From CAVVEC01 sp963770485 (lineage in GTDB: Bacteria; Acidobacteriota; Terriglobia; Terriglobales; Acidobacteriaceae): a stretch of DNA of 64,000 nt. How positions within the stretch are numbered: the stretch's first letter is position 1; every line of letters starts with the position of its first letter. The notes below the pieces were generated by a model. That model was not told where the DNA came from. It did no database searches and saw only the letters and a program-made list of their open reading frames with translations. The translations under genes were made by a program, and so were the position numbers. The stretch lies in contig CAVYPX010000016.1 of the NCBI GenBank assembly GCA_963770485.1, positions 62,001 to 126,000 on the forward strand. Direction: 5' to 3'. Of this stretch, positions 1-7,718 are shown in pieces.

Positions 1-114
1 CCGCCAGCCCAGTGGTGTTCAAAGGGTTGACCTACAGAGGTCGCGAGGACGCGAAGGGAAGCGCCGATTTCTGCAAGCATCCCGGCTGATGCTGCAAATT
101 CGTAGGCCGCCATA
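1..114. other. Window edge, no gene supported
   Basis: This short stretch lies downstream of the PEBP gene. An 80-residue frame crosses it on the minus strand, but it overlaps the end of the PEBP gene and has no recognisable motif. I see no supported gene or RNA. Confidence 0.5.
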
Positions 115-735
115 CTAGCGGCGATATGTGCCCATCAGTTCCGCTTTGCCCAGGATGTGACCCTGCATGGCCTGCTCCAGTTCCTGTTTGCTCGCGCCTG
201 CCTTCAAATTCAAGATTCGGTCTAGGGCGTAGAGCTTGAAGAAATAACGATGCGGTTTGCCTGGAGGCGGGCAAGGTCCCCCGTAGCCGATCTTACGGAA
301 GTCGTTGCGACCTTGACGTCCGCCGCCGGGCACTTCGTCCACCTTGGGGATGCCCTCTGGCAAACTGGCGGTTTGCGCGGGCAGATCGAAAAGCACCCAG
401 TGCGTCCAAGTGCCGACGGGAGCATCGGGATCGTCGGCAATGAGGGCAAAGCTCTGCGTGCCGCTCGGCGGATTGACCCAGAAAAGCTCGGGAGAGACAT
501 CGGCTCCGTCGCAGGTGAACTTCCTCGGAATTTCCGCACCACTTTGAAAACCTGTGCTCGAGATCGCAAACGTCATTGTTTGTACTCCATGTCCGGCAAG
601 TGGTTGGTAGATGAGAACACTGGCGCCACCGTTTGTTGCTTCCTCAGCGAGTGTTCGCGCGGCAGGAGTGAAAAGCAGAACTGAGAGTGCGAACATCCAA
701 AGGAAGCACATCGAGGCAAGATGGTTCAGGTCCAT
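115..735 (-). CDS. YbhB/YbcL-type PEBP (Raf-kinase-inhibitor-like) protein, exported
   Basis: This is a phosphatidylethanolamine-binding-protein fold of the bacterial YbhB/YbcL family; the physiological ligand of these proteins is not settled. Seen: an N-terminal hydrophobic stretch (residues about 9-30) ending near ARTLA, consistent with a signal peptide. It is followed by the family core, with FTCDGADVSPELFW near residue 72, the DDPDAPVGTWTHWVLF block near residue 101, and the GYGGPCPPPGKPHRY block near residue 149. These are the conserved anion-pocket motifs. The length of 206 residues is normal for an exported member. It lies 43 bases downstream of the TonB-like gene on the same strand and is probably co-transcribed with it. 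Family assignment is secure; role is unknown. Confidence 0.9.
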   Translation of the reverse strand: MDLNHLASMCFLWMFALSVLLFTPAARTLAEEATNGGASVLIYQPLAGHGVQTMTFAISSTGFQSGAEIPRKFTCDGADVSPELFWVNPPSGTQSFALIADDPDAPVGTWTHWVLFDLPAQTASLPEGIPKVDEVPGGGRQGRNDFRKIGYGGPCPPPGKPHRYFFKLYALDRILNLKAGASKQELEQAMQGHILGKAELMGTYRR

Positions 736-778
736 TTCGTGACCTCGAACTCCGCAACGCCGGATCCGTAAGCCCGGC

Positions 779-1636
779 TCAGTAGGTTGAGATCGTGAAA
801 TTCACCGTGATCCGGGCTTCGGTTTCAACCGGCCGGCCTGCCTGGTAGTAAGGCTTGAAACGCCATTGTTGGACTGCCTCCCGGGCGGCGGCCGAAAGAA
901 TTGCCGGCCCGCTGAGCACCTGAATATCCTGGATGCTTCCGGTTTTACTGATCAGAGCCTGGAGCACGACTGCGCCCTGAACTTTCATCTGCTTGGCGAG
1001 CATCGGATAGCTGGGATCCACGGGACGGGATAGTATTTGCGCTGTGCCGGGTGAAAGCTCGACCTTGGCAGCGGCGTTTGGAGCCACCGGCGTGGTGTCG
1101 GGGCTCGGCGCCGAAACCGTACCCTGATCAGCGGTTGCAGGTGCGCTGGGTTGCAGCTCTACGGCGACCGAGTTGTTGGCCGGTGTAATGGTTCGATGCT
1201 GGTTCCCCGCCACGACTTCCACCTCCAGCGGGGGCAGAACGGCGCGGTTGGTTGCGGTAATCACAGGCGAAGCCGCTGCCTCGGGCACGGATATCGGGTG
1301 CGTGGGGCGTGCCGACGGATGTCTCAATCTCGGGCGCGCGGCAGCCGGCGCCGGCTCGGCGGACTTCTGCGTGAGGATTGGCGTCGCCGGCGTCGCGACC
1401 GGGGCGGGGTTGGTCGCCACGGCCGGACTGGGCTCCGCGTTTTCGGATTCAGAGGCCGGACTGGAAGGAACCCAGAACTGGCGGTCCTTGACCAGTACCA
1501 GAATCAGGGCGATGAGCAACACCGCTAGCGCAATCAGCATGCGGCGGCGCTGTTGCTGTTCGTAGACCGCACCGGGCACAGCGCCAATCTCGGTACTACG
1601 GTTGTCCTCAACTATAGACACAATACGAGGCTCCAC
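779..1636 (-). CDS. TonB-family energy-transducing protein
   Basis: The protein probably spans the inner membrane and periplasm and contacts an outer-membrane transporter or related partner. Seen: a short cytoplasmic N-terminus, one transmembrane helix (about residues 32-49) preceded by an arginine cluster, a long Pro/Ala-rich linker (about 55-190), and a C-terminal TonB domain. That domain contains RPVDPSYPMLAKQ, GAVVLQALISKTG and AVQQWRFKPYY. The length of 285 residues is typical. No ExbB or ExbD lies nearby, so it must borrow a motor from elsewhere. Its promoter region is shared divergently with the Crp/Fnr gene and holds three TGTGA-N6-TCACA-like palindromes, so CRP/FNR-type control is likely. 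The partner receptor cannot be told from this window. Confidence 0.88.
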   Translation of the reverse strand: MEPRIVSIVEDNRSTEIGAVPGAVYEQQQRRRMLIALAVLLIALILVLVKDRQFWVPSSPASESENAEPSPAVATNPAPVATPATPILTQKSAEPAPAAARPRLRHPSARPTHPISVPEAAASPVITATNRAVLPPLEVEVVAGNQHRTITPANNSVAVELQPSAPATADQGTVSAPSPDTTPVAPNAAAKVELSPGTAQILSRPVDPSYPMLAKQMKVQGAVVLQALISKTGSIQDIQVLSGPAILSAAAREAVQQWRFKPYYQAGRPVETEARITVNFTISTY

Positions 1637-1718
1637 TGCCCGTGGAGAACCGGGACTAGCTGCTTAGTATGCCTCGAAACCGTCGCTAAAGCTAGAGGTT
1701 GACTGTACCCTCCTGGCC

Positions 1719-1734
1719 TGTGAGCAGTATCACA
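1719..1734. promoter_or_regulatory. CRP/FNR-type operator 1 (TGTGA-N6-TCACA)
   Basis: The sequence reads TGTGA GCAGTA TCACA, both half-sites exact to the CRP consensus with the right spacing. It lies between the divergent TonB-like and Crp/Fnr genes. Its centre is 22 bases (two helical turns) from the next palindrome. Confidence 0.75.
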
Positions 1735-1740
1735 ACTGGT

Positions 1741-1756
1741 TGTGCTCCGTGTCACA
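1741..1756. promoter_or_regulatory. CRP/FNR-type operator 2 (one mismatch)
   Basis: The sequence reads TGTGC TCCGTG TCACA, with one mismatch in the left arm. It is on the same helical face as the preceding site, 22 bases centre to centre. That spacing recurs in front of the radical SAM gene. Confidence 0.55.
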
Positions 1757-1788
1757 GCCAAGGGTTTCCAACGGGCGGACACTGATCA

Positions 1789-1804
1789 TGTGACGCAGGT
1801 CACA
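1789..1804. promoter_or_regulatory. CRP/FNR-type operator 3 (exact)
   Basis: The sequence reads TGTGA CGCAGG TCACA, and the palindrome extends one base further each side (A...T). It is centred about 70 bases before the GTG start of the Crp/Fnr gene, which suggests autoregulation. Confidence 0.78.
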
Positions 1805-1865
1805 TGCCTTGGCCCACAGGGGCGCGCATGCCGACGCAAAGACCCGCGTCGCAGGGGGGTGATTC

Positions 1866-2588
1866 GTGCTCTCACCATACGGACTGGATATCATCGAAAG
1901 CTGCCTGACTTGCAAGCTGCGAACCGAGCGACTCTTTTGTGATCTGTCGGCCGCGGCTCTGCAAACCTTCGAGAGCATCAAGTATGCCACGGCTTATCCC
2001 AAGGGGGCGGTGTTGTTCGTGGAAGGCCAGGCGCCGCGCGGCATTTTCGTATTGTGCAAAGGGCGGGTGAAGCTTTCCATTTGTGCCACGGACGGCAAGA
2101 CTCTGATCGTGAAGATCACCGAACCGGGCGAAGTCCTGGGACTGAGCGCCACGGTTTCCGGCAAGCCTTACGAGCTGACAGCAGAAACCATTGATCCGAG
2201 CCAGGTGAACTTCGTAAAGCGTGACGATTTCTTGCGTTTCCTCAAAGAACACTCCGATGCTTGCTTCAAAGTGGCCGAGCAGTTGAGCGAGAAGTACAAC
2301 ACCGCCTGCCATGAAGTTCGCTCTCTTGGGTTGTCGCATTCAGCGGGCGAGAAACTGGCCAAACTGCTCCTGGATTGGGGTTCCAAGAACGGAGAAGCGG
2401 CCAAGGTGGAACCGCATCTGAAACTGGCGCTGACCCACGAGGAGATTGCGCAAATGATCGGAACCTCGCGGGAAACAGTGACGCGTCTTTTCGCAGACTT
2501 GAAGAAGCGGCAAATTGTACAAACGAAAGGCTCAACCCTGGTGATTCGCAATAAAACGGCACTGAAGTTGATCGCCAGCAACAATTAG
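1866..2588 (+). CDS. Crp/Fnr-family transcription regulator with Cys-rich N-terminus
   Basis: Domains in order: a cysteine motif C-X2-C-X8-C at residues 13-25, a cyclic-nucleotide-binding-type beta-roll (about 30-120), a dimerisation helix, and a C-terminal winged HTH (about 165-225). The recognition helix reads SRETVTRLFADL. It keeps the R-E-x-x-x-R pattern that E. coli CRP uses to read TGTGA, matching the palindromes around this gene. The N-terminal cysteines, plus Cys at about 62 and 72 in the roll, recall the Fe-S ligands of FNR, although the spacing differs from FNR (C-X2-C-X5-C). The start is GTG with a GGGGGGTGA ribosome site four bases upstream. An oxygen, NO or redox sensor is a reasonable inference, but a plain CRP-like ligand is not excluded. 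Confidence 0.88.
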   Translation: MLSPYGLDIIESCLTCKLRTERLFCDLSAAALQTFESIKYATAYPKGAVLFVEGQAPRGIFVLCKGRVKLSICATDGKTLIVKITEPGEVLGLSATVSGKPYELTAETIDPSQVNFVKRDDFLRFLKEHSDACFKVAEQLSEKYNTACHEVRSLGLSHSAGEKLAKLLLDWGSKNGEAAKVEPHLKLALTHEEIAQMIGTSRETVTRLFADLKKRQIVQTKGSTLVIRNKTALKLIASNN

Positions 2589-2615
2589 GGGCAAATGTAG
2601 CGCGATCACGCTGAG

Positions 2616-2633
2616 CAGTGACTGCAATCACTG
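2616..2633. promoter_or_regulatory. CRP/FNR-like palindrome before the truncated regulator
   Basis: CAGTGA-N6-TCACTG is an exact 6+6 palindrome with CRP spacing, but the outer consensus base is changed (AGTGA/TCACT). It is centred about 41 bases upstream of the ATG of the HTH-less paralogue, which is a usual activator position if transcription starts close to the ATG. Confidence 0.5.
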
Positions 2634-2665
2634 TTTTCCGCTTCTCACTGCGGTATTAATGCAAC

Positions 2666-3160
2666 ATGGAGAGCGCCACCCAAGTCAGTTGCCTCGAATG
2701 CGTCGGGCGCCCGGGCCGGCTCTTCTGTGACCTGCCGGCCGAGGCTTTACAAGAATTTGACGTCCTGAAGTCGGTCAACCAATATCCCCGCGCCACCGTG
2801 CTGTTTCGCGAAGGCCAGCCTGCTCAAAACGTGTTTGTTTTATGCAATGGCAGGGTAAGGCTTTCCGTATGCTCCGAGTCGGGTCGGCGTTTGACTCTTC
2901 GCATCGCAGGACCCGGAGAAGTCCTGGGTCTCAGTGCTTCCCTCTCCGGCAGTCCGCACGAAATGACGGCGGAACTGCTGGCCAATGCTCAAGTAGCTTT
3001 AGTCAAGCGCAGAGATCTGTTGCGCTTCCTGCACGAGCACCGGGAGGCTTGCCTGCAGGTTGTGAGCCTGCTTAGCCAGGACTTGCACTTTGCGTATGAC
3101 CGCGTGCGCTCCGTCGGATTAGGCCGGAGCCGACGGTCCCGGGTCCTGCGCCCACATTGA
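2666..3160 (+). CDS. HTH-less Crp/Fnr paralogue (sensor domain only)
   Basis: The sequence is clearly paralogous to the regulator just upstream. It has the same C-X2-C-X8-C motif (SCLECVGRPGRLFCDL), the same beta-roll (VLCNGRVRLSVC, GPGEVLGLSASLSG) and the same dimer-helix region. It then stops shortly after RVRSVGLGRSRRSR, at 164 residues, where the upstream protein continues into its winged HTH. I read the following 100 bases in all frames and found no HTH, so this is a deletion or truncation rather than a simple frameshift. It may be a decaying copy, or a functional sensor-only partner that forms heterodimers with the full-length protein. An operator-like palindrome in front of it suggests it is still expressed. 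Confidence 0.75.
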   Translation: MESATQVSCLECVGRPGRLFCDLPAEALQEFDVLKSVNQYPRATVLFREGQPAQNVFVLCNGRVRLSVCSESGRRLTLRIAGPGEVLGLSASLSGSPHEMTAELLANAQVALVKRRDLLRFLHEHREACLQVVSLLSQDLHFAYDRVRSVGLGRSRRSRVLRPH

Positions 3161-3266
3161 AAGTTACCATCGCATCTGCCGTAAGTTCACAAAGGGATGG
3201 ATGTTTCTCCTTCGCCTAAGTCTGCTCAGGCATATGTGCCGGGATTTCGCAGGCTGCGCAACTCTC

Positions 3267-3282
3267 TGTGACACACGTCACA
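3267..3282. promoter_or_regulatory. CRP/FNR-type operator before the CbcL-like gene (exact)
   Basis: The sequence reads TGTGA CACACG TCACA, exact in both arms. The longest open frame of the next gene would begin with the GTG inside this palindrome, which argues that the real start is further downstream. Confidence 0.78.
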
Positions 3283-3426
3283 CCTGCGAGTGAGGTCACT
3301 CATTGCCGCTTGAGACCTCTCCCACCAAGAATGAAGGTACGGCGGAGGTCCGTAATGAAGAGACCGAAAGGGATGCCGAGAATCGACGACCAGGTCTGGC
3401 TCACGGGGAGCACCAGAAAAAGACCG

Positions 3427-5424
3427 ATGCGGGTCGCAGCTCTCATCTTCTTCTTGTTCTGCGCAGAAGTGGCAACTGCCGGGCAAAAGCCCGCTGCGAA
3501 GCCAACCAACGCCGACTGCCTGGCCTGCCATGGGGACTCGACTCTAGTTCATGTGGTGAACGGCAAGCCCGCAAGTTTGTATGTGAATCCGGACAAGTTT
3601 AAAGACTCGATTCACGGCAGCATGTTTACCTGCGTAGATTGCCATACCGACCTGAAGGCCTCGCCCCACGAGAGCACACCCGCCAAGGTTTCTTGCGCCA
3701 CCTGCCACGCCGACGAGCAAGCCGTGTACGACCGGAGCTTCCACGCAAAAGCGATCAGGGCAGGGGATGGACAAGCCGCGACTTGCACAGACTGTCACGG
3801 CAGTGCGCACGAATTGCTCCCCGCCAGCGACCCAAAATCACGCGTCAACCATGCCAATATCCCCGCGACCTGTGGCACGTGTCACGGCCAGAAGTTCGTC
3901 ATGGAGGCTAGCGGGCACAGCGCACAGCCATTTATTTCCTATCAGGAAAGCGTACACGGGCGCGCGGTAGCCGCAGGTTCTGAAACGGCAGCCGTGTGTA
4001 CCGATTGCCATGGCGCGCATGACATATTGGCCGCGGGCGATCCGAAATCATCTATTTTCAAATTCAACGTACCAGCGACTTGCGCCAAGTGTCACGAGCC
4101 CGTGCAAAAGGAATTCATGCAGAGCATCCACGGGCAGGCGATTGCTCGCGGCGACTGGCAGGCACCGGTCTGCACCGATTGTCACGGCATTCATTCCATA
4201 AAGTCACATGTTGATCCGAACTCGTCTGTCTCCATGCAGAATCTCGCGCTGATCACCTGCGCCCGCTGCCACGAGGGCGTGCGGCTTTCCCAGGAGTTTG
4301 GCTTCGAAGGACGCCGGTCCACAACATACCTGGCGAGTTATCACGGCCTGGCGTCGAAGCTGGGCTCGCAGGTGGTGGCGAACTGTGCGAGCTGCCACGG
4401 CGTGCATAACATCTTGCCGTCCAGCGACGCCCGCTCCACCATCAATCGCGCCAACCTGGTGAAGACTTGCGGACAGTGCCACCCGGGCGTGACCGAAAAA
4501 TTCGTGGCCGCCAAGGTCCACGTAGACGCTCCACTCTCGGCCGATACCGGCAGTATCGCCGTGCGCTGGATACGGAAATTTTATGTCAGCCTGATTGTGC
4601 TGGTGATCGGCGGAATGGTGTTGCACAACCTGATCATCTGGCGCCGTAAAGCGGTTTTGCGACGGAGCATGGAGCACCGGCTGGTGACGCGCATGAGCAA
4701 GAACCAGCGCATCCAGCACATCTTGCTGTTCAGCAGTTTCATCATGCTGGTGCTGACCGGCTTTGCGCTGAAGTTCCCAGATTCCTGGTTCGCGGCGCTG
4801 CTCGGGATGGGCGAAAGGATGCGGGGCATTACCCATCGTGTGGCCGCGGTGATCCTGATTGGAAGCGGTTTCTATCATGTCTTTTACATTGCCTGGAGCC
4901 GCGATGGACGCCGCTTGTTACGCGACTTCCTGCCTGTCCCCAAAGACGCCTCTGATGTGTGGCGAACCCTCGCCTACTATCTTGGACTGGCCGCGGAGAA
5001 GCCGGAATTCGCCCGCTTCAACTACGCCGAGAAGGCGGAGTACTGGGCCCTGGTGTGGGGCCTGTTTGTAATGGCCGGCACCGGCATCATGCTCTGGGCG
5101 AAAGTGTTTGTCGGAAACCTGCTGCCGCGCTGGTGGCTGGATATAGCCACCGCCGTCCACTTTTATGAGGCCGTTCTGGCGACTCTTGCCATCGTAGTCT
5201 GGCACTTCTACCAGGTATTTCTCGATCCTGATGTGTATCCCATGAACTGGGCGTGGTGGGACGGGAAAATGCCGTTCGAACATTATCGCGAGGAACATGC
5301 CCTGGATGCGGAAACCATGCTGCAAGCTGCCCGCACAGAATCAGCCGAAGAGTCGGTTGAGAAGGATCCGGCAGAAGGCGCAGGTGCGGACCGGAATTCA
5401 GAGCCGGCGGATTCCCGCAAATGA
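3427..5424 (+). CDS. 11-heme cytochrome c / membrane cytochrome b fusion, CbcL-like quinol oxidase
   Basis: I count eleven CXXCH heme motifs in the N-terminal two thirds (CLACH, CVDCH, CATCH, CTDCH, CGTCH, CTDCH, CAKCH, CTDCH, CARCH, CASCH, CGQCH). They are followed by a membrane domain with four or more helices and spaced histidines (IQHILL, ITHRVA, FYHVFY, AVHFYE, VWHFYQ), typical of HydB/FdnI-like diheme cytochrome b. The layout matches Geobacter CbcL, an inner-membrane quinol oxidase with a periplasmic multiheme head. The acceptor here is unknown. I chose the ATG that opens a short signal peptide (MRVAALIFFLFCAEVATAG). The frame stays open upstream to a GTG that lies inside an operator, so that start is unlikely. 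It is probably co-transcribed with the next cytochrome gene, 152 bases on. Confidence 0.85.
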   Translation: MRVAALIFFLFCAEVATAGQKPAAKPTNADCLACHGDSTLVHVVNGKPASLYVNPDKFKDSIHGSMFTCVDCHTDLKASPHESTPAKVSCATCHADEQAVYDRSFHAKAIRAGDGQAATCTDCHGSAHELLPASDPKSRVNHANIPATCGTCHGQKFVMEASGHSAQPFISYQESVHGRAVAAGSETAAVCTDCHGAHDILAAGDPKSSIFKFNVPATCAKCHEPVQKEFMQSIHGQAIARGDWQAPVCTDCHGIHSIKSHVDPNSSVSMQNLALITCARCHEGVRLSQEFGFEGRRSTTYLASYHGLASKLGSQVVANCASCHGVHNILPSSDARSTINRANLVKTCGQCHPGVTEKFVAAKVHVDAPLSADTGSIAVRWIRKFYVSLIVLVIGGMVLHNLIIWRRKAVLRRSMEHRLVTRMSKNQRIQHILLFSSFIMLVLTGFALKFPDSWFAALLGMGERMRGITHRVAAVILIGSGFYHVFYIAWSRDGRRLLRDFLPVPKDASDVWRTLAYYLGLAAEKPEFARFNYAEKAEYWALVWGLFVMAGTGIMLWAKVFVGNLLPRWWLDIATAVHFYEAVLATLAIVVWHFYQVFLDPDVYPMNWAWWDGKMPFEHYREEHALDAETMLQAARTESAEESVEKDPAEGAGADRNSEPADSRK

Positions 5425-5539
5425 TCTTTCCGGGAACTTGGATTTCCCGCCCACATGGAGGACAATCGTCCTTCCTTCGAAAGACATTTTGGCAGCCATG
5501 CAAATCGGACAGGATCCGTTTCACAGCGGTGAACAAATG

Positions 5540-5564
5540 TGTGAGGTCATCTGTGTGAGGTCAT
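5540..5564 (+). repeat. Tandem TGTGAGGTCAT repeat before the NapC-type gene
   Basis: The 11-mer TGTGAGGTCAT occurs twice, 14 bases apart, ending 12 bases before the ATG. Each copy carries one TGTGA half-site, but there is no matching inverted arm at CRP spacing. It may be a direct-repeat binding site or a chance slip duplication. Confidence 0.35.
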
Positions 5565-5576
5565 GGGAGAAAAAGA

Positions 5577-7112
5577 ATGAGCCCTGAGGATTCCAAGCCG
5601 ACGTCGGGCATGAACGTGTTGCGACACCAACTGCGCCTGATGTTGCGTAACCCTATCAGCCTGGCGGGTGTGGCGCTCGCGCTGGTCAGCCTGGCCAACT
5701 TTTTTTTCCTGTTCCTGATTGATCTCGTCTCTGAACGGCCCAGCCCCTACGTTGACATTCTCGCCTACATGGTGGCGCCGGCATTTCTGATCCTCGGACT
5801 TGTGCTCATCGCGGCCGGGTTGATCTGGGAGCGGCGAAAGAAGACAGAGGTCTCGGACGTCCCCCTCTATCCGCGCATCGACCTGAATGATCCTAATCAG
5901 CGCAGCGCGGTGGCTTTCTTCGCCAGCTTTCTGGTGGTGTTCGTGATGCTGAGCGCGGTGGGAAGCTACAAGGCCTACGAATTTACCGACTCCGTGCAGT
6001 TCTGCGGACAGCTCTGCCACTCGGTCATGAGTCCGGAGTTCACGGCTTACCAGCTCTCGCCGCATGCCCGAGTGGCATGTGTCGAGTGCCATGTGGGAGC
6101 GGGCGCCGGTTGGTACGTGAAATCAAAACTATCGGGAGTGCGCCAGGTGTTTGCCACGACTTTCAACACCTTCCCGCGTCCCATTCCGACACCGGTTCAC
6201 GACTTGCGCCCCGCGCCGGAGACTTGCGAGGAGTGTCACTGGCCTCGCCGTTTCTATGGGGCGCAGCTCAAAGTCTTCACCCACTACGGTACCGACGAGA
6301 AAAATACGCCGCAGCAGATTCGCATGTTGCTCAGGACCGGCGGTGGCGACCCGGGCACCGGATCACCTTCGGGTATCCACTGGCACATGAACATTGCCAA
6401 TGAGATTACCTACATCTCGACCGACGACAAGCGGCAGGTGATTCCCTACATCCATTCGAAGGACATGCAGGGACGGATCACGGAGTATATATCCAAGGAT
6501 GCGCCGCTGACCAAGGAGCAGATCGAGAAGTTGCCCCGGCGGCGGATGGACTGCGTGGATTGCCACAACCGCCCCACTCACATTTATGTTCCGCCAGACC
6601 GGGCGGTGGATGAGTCTCTGCTAGCGGGGCGTCTGGAGGTCTCGCTGCCATACATCAAGCAGCAGGCAGTCACGGTGCTGGCCAACCAGTACGGCACGAC
6701 TGAAGCCGCGATGGAAGGCATCGCCACCGATTTGCACAAGTTCTATCTCACCAAATACCCGGACATAGACAAGAACCGGCAGAACGACATCCGCAACGCG
6801 ATTTCGGAAGTACAGCGAATCTATCGCAGCACGACGTTTCCGGAGATGAAGCTGGATTGGAAGACGCATCCCAACAACATCGGACACTTTTATTTCACCG
6901 GCTGTTTTCGCTGTCACGATGGCCAGCACGTGAGTTCTGATGGCCGGACGATCCGCAAGGATTGCGATATCTGCCACAGCATCCTGGGGCAGCAGGAGGG
7001 AGCGACGAGGCTGATCGCGTCGGAGGGAGCGCCGTTCAAGCACCCGGTCGATATCGGCGACCTCACCCAGGTAAGCTGCAGCGACTGCCACACGGGAGGA
7101 GTGGGGCCGTAG
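5577..7112 (+). CDS. Seven-heme NapC/NirT-family cytochrome c, ImcH-like
   Basis: Seen: three hydrophobic helices (about residues 24-48, 60-82 and 112-130), then a NapC/NirT-type domain. The first heme site is an atypical CX3CH (CGQLCH followed by SVM), then CVECH, CEECH, CVDCH, CFRCH, CDICH and CSDCH, giving seven sites. At 511 residues with three N-terminal helices it matches Geobacter ImcH, a quinol-oxidising inner-membrane cytochrome, far better than tetraheme NapC (about 200 residues). It should pass electrons from menaquinol to periplasmic carriers. It follows the CbcL-like gene on the same strand. The last 88 bases recur in decayed form at 7719-7804. Family assignment is good; the acceptor is not known. 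Confidence 0.87.
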   Translation: MSPEDSKPTSGMNVLRHQLRLMLRNPISLAGVALALVSLANFFFLFLIDLVSERPSPYVDILAYMVAPAFLILGLVLIAAGLIWERRKKTEVSDVPLYPRIDLNDPNQRSAVAFFASFLVVFVMLSAVGSYKAYEFTDSVQFCGQLCHSVMSPEFTAYQLSPHARVACVECHVGAGAGWYVKSKLSGVRQVFATTFNTFPRPIPTPVHDLRPAPETCEECHWPRRFYGAQLKVFTHYGTDEKNTPQQIRMLLRTGGGDPGTGSPSGIHWHMNIANEITYISTDDKRQVIPYIHSKDMQGRITEYISKDAPLTKEQIEKLPRRRMDCVDCHNRPTHIYVPPDRAVDESLLAGRLEVSLPYIKQQAVTVLANQYGTTEAAMEGIATDLHKFYLTKYPDIDKNRQNDIRNAISEVQRIYRSTTFPEMKLDWKTHPNNIGHFYFTGCFRCHDGQHVSSDGRTIRKDCDICHSILGQQEGATRLIASEGAPFKHPVDIGDLTQVSCSDCHTGGVGP

Positions 7113-7319
7113 GTTGGGGTTCGCCTCGATCGTGCCACTGTCTGTCCGGCAAGTCCTGTGCCACGGCAGGGCCGTAACCAGTTATTCTCAAGTGGTGAAA
7201 TCGCTTGTTGTCAATACTTGAGCGCTAGAACCCTGCGTCGGCCATTTTGAAGAACCGTTGTTTATCAACTATCTCAGACCGCGTGCACGGGAAGGCGTCG
7301 CGCTGAAGAACAGGTTCTC
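7113..7319. other. Intergenic gap after the NapC-type gene
   Basis: No gene is seen here. It contains a weak inverted pair CTCAAGT/ACTTGAG (7187-7193 and 7216-7222) that could be an operator or part of the promoter for the small membrane protein gene. There is no CRP-type palindrome. Confidence 0.35.
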
Positions 7320-7712
7320 ATGAAATCTCCGTTCGCCGGGAATCGTCGGGGCTGGAAGATCTATTGCATAGCGGTTGCGCTTGCGCTTGTCGTCATTTAC
7401 ACCGTCGTATTGACCGCCGCGTTCCGGCCGCTGCACCTCGTGGATCTTGCGCTAACTCTTTCGAGCTTTGCGGGGCTGTATGGGTATGCCTTTCGCCAGC
7501 GGGTACTCTGGGCCGGTTTTTGGCGCATTCAGTGTTTTCTGTTTCCAGCGTGGGAAGTCGCAATGAATTTCTATTTCTCTCAAAATACAGTAAGGATCTC
7601 CGGTTTCGTCGCCCTATTCGCACTCATGTTGTTCTTTGTTCCTGAGTACTGGGCATTGTGGAAATATGGATATAGGTCTCCAGAAATCTGGGGGATGGAG
7701 TCGTCGCACTGA
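7320..7712 (+). CDS. Small integral membrane protein, unknown function
   Basis: I do not recognise this 130-residue protein. It is strongly hydrophobic with about four predicted helices (around residues 13-33, 40-58, 66-82 and 92-112) and ends in a polar tail. The ATG start follows a purine-rich stretch (GAAGAACAGG). It is flanked on the left by the intact end of the NapC-type cytochrome gene and on the right by a decayed copy of that same end, so it sits between two copies of a duplicated segment. A role as a membrane subunit of the neighbouring quinol oxidase is possible from position alone. The coding call is moderate because no family motif supports it. Confidence 0.6.
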   Translation: MKSPFAGNRRGWKIYCIAVALALVVIYTVVLTAAFRPLHLVDLALTLSSFAGLYGYAFRQRVLWAGFWRIQCFLFPAWEVAMNFYFSQNTVRISGFVALFALMLFFVPEYWALWKYGYRSPEIWGMESSH

Positions 7713-7718
7713 CCTGAT

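Noticed and set aside
32..274. 80-residue minus-strand frame at the window edge
   Set aside because: It overlaps the end of the PEBP gene in another frame and has no recognisable domain or ribosome site.
250..684. 144-residue plus-strand frame opposite the PEBP gene
   Set aside because: It lies wholly inside the clearly coding minus-strand PEBP gene and has no motif; it is a codon-bias shadow.
3268..3426. Upstream GTG start for the 11-heme cytochrome
   Set aside because: The GTG is inside an exact CRP-type palindrome and the encoded 53 residues are not signal-peptide-like; the later ATG opens a proper leader.
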